Below, in pieces: positions 58,135-64,000 of a stretch of 64,000 bases of DNA. A program made the translations under genes and the position numbers. The notes below the pieces were generated by a model that worked only from the letters and a program-made list of their open reading frames with translations, was not told the DNA's origin and searched no databases. This stretch comes from Bidens hawaiensis (lineage: Eukaryota > Streptophyta > Magnoliopsida > Asterales > Asteraceae): the NCBI GenBank assembly GCA_021521415.1, contig JAIQDT010000231.1, forward strand, positions 930,001 through 994,000. The letters run 5' to 3'. Position 1 is the stretch's first letter. The number at the start of each line of letters is the position of its first letter.

Positions 58135-60266
58135 ATGGCAGATGGAACTCGAGCTCTAGTTATGGAGGACACGGTTAAAGGTGTCCAGGAGGAGCAACGG
58201 GCCATATGGAATGAATTGGATGGGGTCGTTTCGGCCATCGCATCTATCCAGCAGTCCATTAATGAACTAATTAAACGCACACCGAGTCCAAGCGAGTTGA
58301 AGAAACCCGTTGATTACACGTTCAACGGTTCATCATATGGTGCTGGTTCCAGTATCCTCGGCCGTCACAAACCAGCGCCGGTGTATCTGGCACGATTCAA
58401 CGGCATTCATCTGGAACAATGGGTGGCTCAAGCATCGCGTTATTTTGAGTTCTATTCCATTCCAGATCTGGATCGATTGATTATTTCTTCTTTTTATTTG
58501 GATGAAGCCGCTGCTGATTGGTATGATTGGGTGCAACGTCATCACCGTATCTCCACATGGAACGCCTTTACTAAGGTTGTTAAGCGGCTTTTCCGATCTA
58601 ACGATCTCGAGAAACCAGAGGGTCAGTTAGCTAAGCTTCAACAAACGACTACTGTCGCCGATTATCGTGCCCGATTTGAAGCTATCTCCAATCGCACTAT
58701 GCCGTTACCGGAGGAATTTCTGATTAGCTGCTGGATTTCGGGTCTTCGGTACGATATTAAGCAGTCTGTCATTATTCATGGGCCTGTTACTCTGGAAGAT
58801 GCAATGGATAAGTCTCAATTACATGAGCAACGGATCCAGTTGAGAAGGGCTTGGGCCGGGTTTCTTTGGGCTCATCTAAACCCTTATTACCGACTCCTAA
58901 ATTGGCTTATTCTGATGCTCCGATCACCGCACCTGTTCCAGGCAAACCATTGCCGTCTCCGACCACAACATCTAAGGTAGGGTTTCGACGATTGACTCCG
59001 GCTGAAATCTCTCAGAAAATATCTCAAGGTTTGTGCTATCGATGTGACGAAAAATATACATGGGACCATAAATGTAAAGCGACGCCCCAACTTCTTTTCT
59101 TCGATGAAGACTTACTAGATCCGGGTGGTTCTTCGGCTTTTCCGTCATGCGAAGGTACGGATTCTATGTTCGCTGAAAAACTTCAATTAGAGGGAGTTCA
59201 AACTCAGTTTGCTATTTCGTATAATGCCTTGTCTAGTGGGTGTTCTTCCACCACGTTGCGTTTCACGGTTTCCGTTCACGGGAAATCAGTTCAGGTTCTC
59301 TTAGACGGGGGCAGCACCCACTGTTTTGTGCAAACTCGAATTGCTACATTTCTTAATTTCACGATCGAGTCCATTGAACCATTTTCGGTATTAGTAGGCA
59401 GTGGCGAAAGACTTCCTTGTTCCGGCTTGGCCAAGAAAGTGGAATTGGTAATTCAGGGGCAAACAATTATTGTTGATTTTTATGTGTTACCATTACAAGG
59501 GTGGGATATGGTCTTAGGGGTATCATGGCTAGCTACACTCGGGCCGGTGGTCACTGATTACTCGACATCGGTTTTTGAGTTTTCTTACCAAGGAAATCGG
59601 ATTAAATGGCAAGGTGATCCAACTCCCGTAGCTCAAGCGATTCATTTCAACGGATTCCGACAGCTAGTGCGATCCGATAGCATTGGTCAACTATTTCATT
59701 TGACCCTTGTTCCACCAGACCACAAACCACCCGATTATCCTCCAGAATTGCAGGCTATCTTGACTCAATTTACGAATGTCTTTACTGCACCAAAAAGCTT
59801 ACCTCCAATCCGGTCCCATGATCACCATATCGAGTTACTTCCGGCTAGTAAACCGGTTTCGGTACGACCGTATCGATATCCTCATTTTCAAAAGCAAGAA
59901 ATCGAACGGTTGGTTCAAGAAATGCTTCACCAAGGAATCATTCGTCCTAGAACAAGTGCCTTTTCGTCTCCAGTTATTTTGGTTCGTAAGAAAGATGGCA
60001 CGTGGCGATTTTGTGTCGATTATCGAGCTTTAAATTCTATTACAGTCCGGGATCGATTTCCTATACCTTCCATCGATGAGTTATTCGATGAGTTACACGC
60101 GGCCCATTATTTCTCTAAGCTTGATTTACTAGCCGGCTATCATCAAATTCGCATCGCGAATGGGGATGCAATGAAAACAGCGTTTCGTACCCATGACGGA
60201 CACTACGAGTTTTTAGTCATGCCCTTCGGGCTTACGAATGCCCCTCCACGCTCCAAAGTCTTATGA
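58135..60266 (+). pseudogene. gag-pol: Reina gag, protease and first part of RT
   Basis: ATG 58135 opens gag, with a retrotrans_gag-type core (WYDWVQRHHRISTW, about 58510). A one-base frameshift near 58855 follows. A single knuckle-like [14 protein letters not shown] lies near 59035. Protease [10 protein letters not shown], with the unusual DGG in place of DSG or DTG, lies near 59303. RT begins with [10 protein letters not shown] near 60010. The frame is lost by a one-base deletion near 60246, just after FGLTNAP. DGG in the protease may be a lineage trait or damage. Confidence 0.88.
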
Positions 60267-62710
60267 ATGACGTGTTCCGCCCATTTCTTCGTCGATTCAT
60301 ATTAGTATTTTTGATGATATTTTAATATACAGTAAGACATGGGAAGATCATTTACACCACATTCGTCTTACATTACAGTTGTTACTCACTCATAAGTTGG
60401 TTGCCAAGTTATCTAAGTGCACTTTTGGCCAAAACCAAGTTGCTTACTTGGGACATATCATCTCGTCTCAAGGGGTTGCGGTCGATCCCGACAAAATAAG
60501 TACCATTCAACAATGGTCGGTTCCTAAAAATGTTAAAGATGTTCGAAGTTTTTTGGGTTTTACCGGTTATTACCGACGCTTCATAAAAAATTATGCTTCC
60601 ATTGTCGGTCCTCTAACTGATCTTTTATGGAAGGATGCCTTTTCATGGACTCCCACCACACTACAAGCTTTCCAGCAACTTAAATCACTGCTCTGTTCTA
60701 CACCTATTCTTCGACTTCCCGACTTCTCTAAACCCTTTACCATCGAAACGGATGCATCTGGAAATGGAATCGGGGCTGTTTTGTCCCAAGATAAACATCC
60801 TCTAGCCTATTTTAGTAAGAAGCTTTGTCCTCGAATGCAACAGGCATCTACTTATCATAGGGAAATGTACGCCATCACGCAAGCCATTGCTAAGTGGAGA
60901 CAATATTTGTTGGGCCATAAATTTACTATTTTGACTGATCAGCAGTCTTTAAAACGTCTCCAAGATCAGGTCATCCAAACCCCGGAGCAGCAAAAATGGT
61001 TGGGCAAACTTCTGGGATTTGACTTTGACATTGTCTATCGACCGGGCAACCAAAACGGAGCTGCTGACGCGTTATCACGGGTTTCTGTTGGTTATCTTAT
61101 GGCAATTTCTGCACCCGTTCCGTCCTTATTGCAAGACTTATCCTTGGCAGCCCAAACCGACCTCGAACTCACTGCCTTAATGCAGCGTTGCGCATCCAAT
61201 CCTGCCAATTTTCCAGAGTATTCGCTTAAGAACGGGCTCTTATTATTCAGAGGTCGTTTGATGGTTCCAAATAATCCGGCTTTAAAACAGCAATTACTCA
61301 CAGAATTTCATTCGTTGGCTTTTGGCGGGCACTCGGGGGTGATTCGTACGTATCAACGTTTGTCATCCACGTTTTATTGAAAACAAATGCGGGCTGATGT
61401 CAAACAATTTATTGCTCATTGCCATATTTGTCAACAAACAAAGCCTTCGTTTTTAGCTCCGGGAGGATTACTTCAACCGCTTCTGATTCCTCAAGTGGTA
61501 TTTGAAGATATCGCTATGGATTTCATAACATGTTTGCCCGTCTCGCAAGGTAAAACGGTCATTATGGTTGTGGTTGACCGTTTTGTCAAAATATGGTCAT
61601 TTTATTGCTCTACCGTCTTCCTTTAATAGCATTTATGTTGCGACTGCTTTTATTAATGAAATAGTTCGCCTACATGGTATTCCTTTGACCATTTTCACTG
61701 ATAGAGATGCCCGTTTCTTGACGGATTTTTGGAAAGAATTACATCGGGTATACGGTACCACTCTCAAGTTTAGTACCGCCTACCACCCTCAAACGGACGG
61801 GCAATCCGAAGCGCTTAATCGTTGTTTAGAAATGTATCTCCGTTGTTATGTAGCAGATCATCCGCAAAAATGGCTGCAATTTTTACCGTGGGCTGAGTTT
61901 TGGTATAATACTTCACACCAAACATCTTCCCAAATGACTCCTTTTGAGATATTGTATGGTCGGAAACCTCCATCTATTACTCGATATTTGCGGGATTCAA
62001 CCACTAATCCTACATTGGAGGAACAGTTTCTGGAAAGAGATAATGTATTAACTTTGTTGAAAAGCAATCTTCTCAAGGCTCAATCACGCATGAAATTGGC
62101 TGCTGACAAACACCGACGTGATGTACAATTTGTGGTTGGCGACTGGGTTTATGTGAAACTTCAACCGTACCGCCAAGGATCTACCCGATTCCAACGACAT
62201 CACAAGCTTAGTCATCGATATTTTGGTCCTTACCAGGTCATCGCCAAGATCGGACCTGTAGCTTACAAACTAGACTTACCGGCTACTGCTAAAATACATC
62301 CCGTTTTTCACTTGTCGTTGCTTCGAAAGTGCATCGGTAAACCAATTCATCAAGTTACCCCTTTACATTTGGTGGATTCTGCTTCTACCATCATCCTCCA
62401 ACCATTGAAAGTGCTGCAAACCAGGACTATTTACAAAGGTAATCAGCTTGTTCCTCAAAGTTTAGTGCAATGGGACAGTTTACCAGTGGAAGCAGCCACT
62501 TGGGAGGATACTAGCCAGCTCGAACAACAATTTCCTAATTTACCCCTTGAGGACAAGATGGGTTCTAATGGGGGCAGTATTGTCATGAGTCCGATAGATA
62601 AGCAGACTGGTAACACACCAAAAATGGGTCAAGTCCAACAAAGAAAAAGTGAAAGAATTAAAGTGCAACCAAAGAAATTTCAGGACCACATTATGGGTGC
62701 CATGACCTAA
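60267..62710 (+). pseudogene. pol: Reina rest of RT, RNase H, integrase, chromodomain-like end
   Basis: The RT active site FDDILIYS lies near 60305 with a one-base deletion beside it. RNase H (ETDASGNG) is near 60745. The integrase zinc region straddles an in-frame TGA at 61378-61380. A one-base insertion near 61590 breaks the integrase start (VDRF), after which the frame is open through TDRDARF and GQSEALNR to 62710. The chromodomain-like part lies near 62410-62540. The reading frame enters the 3' LTR by 130 bases, so the LTR encodes the last 43 residues. Confidence 0.88.
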
Positions 62711-62874
62711 CAGAATTCTGTTAGGATATTTCTATTTAATGTAATTATTGAGTGATCATGAGGTAGGCAATTTGTTACTCCCATCTCTTTCTTTGTACTC
62801 TGTTCTTCCCATCCCTAATTCTCAGTTTTAAATAAACTCAATCTTTTGATTATTTGAGTGAGTAGTTCATTACA
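62581..62874 (+). repeat. Reina 3' LTR
   Basis: Starts TGTCATGAG after a GGGGG tract and ends CATTACA. It contains the end of the polyprotein frame. Confidence 0.93.
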
Positions 62875-62879
62875 TAAAC

Positions 62880-63130
62880 CTAAATCGTACACAAAGCACA
62901 AGTGTGTGGAACCAATCGACAAACCTTTCAATTTGTAGTCTGCGAGATCAGAATTCGGACTGAAATCAGAGCGAACCCTAATCTAATCGGAAATTGGAGA
63001 GATATGTCGAGCGAATCCTAATCGGAAACAGGAGCGATATGTGGTCATTTAATGGCTTCTTTTTATCGCCCACTTGTTTTATTTTTAATCGTTTAAATTT
63101 TAACCTGTGCTATCGGTAAGACCGGTAGCG
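62880..63130 (-). other. CACTA segment resembling a 5' UTR of the captured-exon transcript
   Basis: On the minus strand this stretch is TC-rich with TTAGGGTTCGC, as in plant 5' leaders. It lies upstream of all captured exons in their common reading direction. No ORF is recognised. Confidence 0.35.
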
Positions 63131-63239
63131 GTTTACATTTAAACTATTTTGCAACCACTAAAACGGTCTCAACTAAAACTTTTCTCACAAGTTTGCCACC
63201 GAAAATAAACAGTCATAAAATCTTTAACTAATAATAACA

Positions 63240-63580
63240 TTTTGTTACCGACGGTTGCAATAAAACTCTGACCACCTAGCCATCGGTTGCAAAAGCTCCG
63301 ACCGCCTAGCCATCGGGTGCAAAAACTCCGACCGCCTAGCCAAACAATTGCAAAAAATTCCGACCGCCTAGCCACCGGTTGCAAAATCTCCGACCGCCTA
63401 GCCATCGGTTGCAAAAACTCCGACCGCTTAGCCATAAAAAATAAACGGAAGCAAAATCTTCTACCGTTTAGCCATCGTTTCAAGTAATTGGCATTTTCGG
63501 TAGCAAATTTGCTAAATCGGTCGCTAAATTTGCTACCGTTTTTCTTCGGAGGCAAAATTTGGTGGCAATTGCTCAATTTT
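63240..63580. repeat. CACTA right subterminal repeats
   Basis: Units CGACCGCCTAGCCATCGGTTGCAA recur about seven times. Apparent ORFs on both strands follow the repeat. Confidence 0.85.
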
Positions 63581-63690
63581 CTAGTAGTGACCACCCTATA
63601 ATTAGACTATGTTGTATATATAACTATATAACTATATTAGTTGATTCTCACAGTTAGCATGTTAATTAATTTGTATTTGATTCAAACACT

Positions 63691-63698
63691 ACACACAC

Positions 63699-63736
<38 letters not shown>

Positions 63737-64000
63737 GAACAATTGTTAGAAAAATTAATCATTTAGGTTTGTTATTTTTCTCGCAAAATTTAATGTTTTG
63801 CATTGAACATGTATGCATATGTATGATAAAAAAATGGTCTTTCGTAAAAGTCTAACCATATGTCAAAACGATTAAATGTATAGTTGAGATGACGTAGATC
63901 TAGTTAGATGAAACATATTGTAACAAGATTGAAAATATGACGTATTTACTGATAGTGAGCAACCCATATGACCATAATTTTATCTATATTATGATATAAA
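63691..64000. other. AT-rich flank with (AT)n
   Basis: An (AT)n tract at about 63702-63733, then AT-rich DNA without a recognised feature to the window end. Confidence 0.5.

Larger units (their letters stand above)
57778..62874 (+). mobile_element. Ty3/gypsy Reina-type element nested in the CACTA
   Basis: LTRs 57778-58097 (320 bp) and 62581-62874 (294 bp) are flanked by TAAAC duplications (57773-57777, 62875-62879). A primer site starting TGGTGCTTTCATCG follows the 5' LTR at 58101, different from the Met-type site of the other elements. A G-rich tract precedes the 3' LTR. Short LTRs, small total size and a chromodomain-like C-terminus fit Reina. The frame is broken at several points. Confidence 0.93.
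54162..63589 (-). mobile_element. Non-autonomous CACTA element carrying host exons
   Basis: The left terminus CACTACTAGAAAATTAGGC and the right terminus's complement CACTACTAGAAAATTGAGC match, with a 3 bp target duplication ACC (54159-54161, 63590-63592). Subterminal repeat blocks flank both ends: GTTGCGGTCGCAAA-like units at 54170-54490, and CGACCGCCTAGCCATCGG units at 63240-63580. No transposase seen. The interior holds exon fragments of at least five host genes, all on the minus strand, and a Reina retrotransposon at 57778-62874. Without that insert the element is about 4.3 kb. Confidence 0.9.
54055..63690. mobile_element. Short MITE split in two by the CACTA element
   Basis: The left half 54055-54161 and right half 63590-63690 are the two ends of the family seen whole at 19664-19830. 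CAAATTAAATTAATGTGCTAA and its diverged complement form the termini. Removing 54162-63589 plus one ACC rejoins GTAATTACACC to CTATAATTAG..TATGTTGTATATA, matching the intact copy in order. Confidence 0.85.

Overview
This window is AT-rich nuclear DNA from a flowering plant, most likely a member of the daisy family (Asteraceae). The evidence is a broken CC-NBS-LRR gene that reads like the lettuce RGC2/Dm family, plant-type LTR retrotransposons primed by initiator tRNA-Met, CACTA, MULE, MITE and SINE remnants, and a Ty1/copia element with an extra downstream ORF of a kind I recall from Asteraceae genomes. I see no intact host gene. Almost everything is transposons, pseudogenes and captured exons. 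Layout: 1-10284 is a Ty3/gypsy chromovirus (Tekay-like) with a 3.37 kb 3' LTR and a rearranged, partly inverted 5' end. 10724-19430 is probably a TIR transposon carrying a cytosolic phosphoglucomutase exon, itself split by a second Tekay-like element (11220-18683) whose 3' LTR is truncated. 20600-29623 (minus strand) is an RGC2-like resistance pseudogene, broken by stops and frameshifts, by a 3.4 kb solo-LTR-like insertion (25051-28450, itself containing a SINE-like insertion) and by a fold-back element in an intron. 30011-36800 holds back-to-back TIR elements, microsatellites and a lone fragment related to the copia extra ORF. 37211-38609 is a MULE with about 185 bp TIRs and a perfect 9 bp target duplication. 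38937-39434 resembles a solo LTR with repeated hairpins. 40716-53092 is a complete 12.4 kb Ty1/copia (Sirevirus-like) element with 5 bp target duplication, nearly identical LTRs and a roughly 2.9 kb extra ORF between pol and the 3' LTR. 53367-63690 is a nest: a MITE at 54055-63690 is split by a CACTA element (54162-63589), which carries exons of at least five host genes on one strand and is itself split by a Reina-type gypsy element (57778-62874). How it works together: there is no operon-like logic. The order of events can be read from target-site duplications, which are visible for copia, Reina, CACTA, MULE, the solo LTR, the SINE and the intronic fold-back element. The features most worth a second look are: the copia extra ORF and its lone relative; a decamer (AACTTCGCCT and its complement) used as hairpins in the copia LTRs, before gag and before the extra ORF, and again as a minisatellite in an unrelated gypsy LTR; the exon-collecting CACTA; and the fold-back 5' end of the first gypsy element. 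All readings were made by eye; break points are approximate unless given as exact codons.
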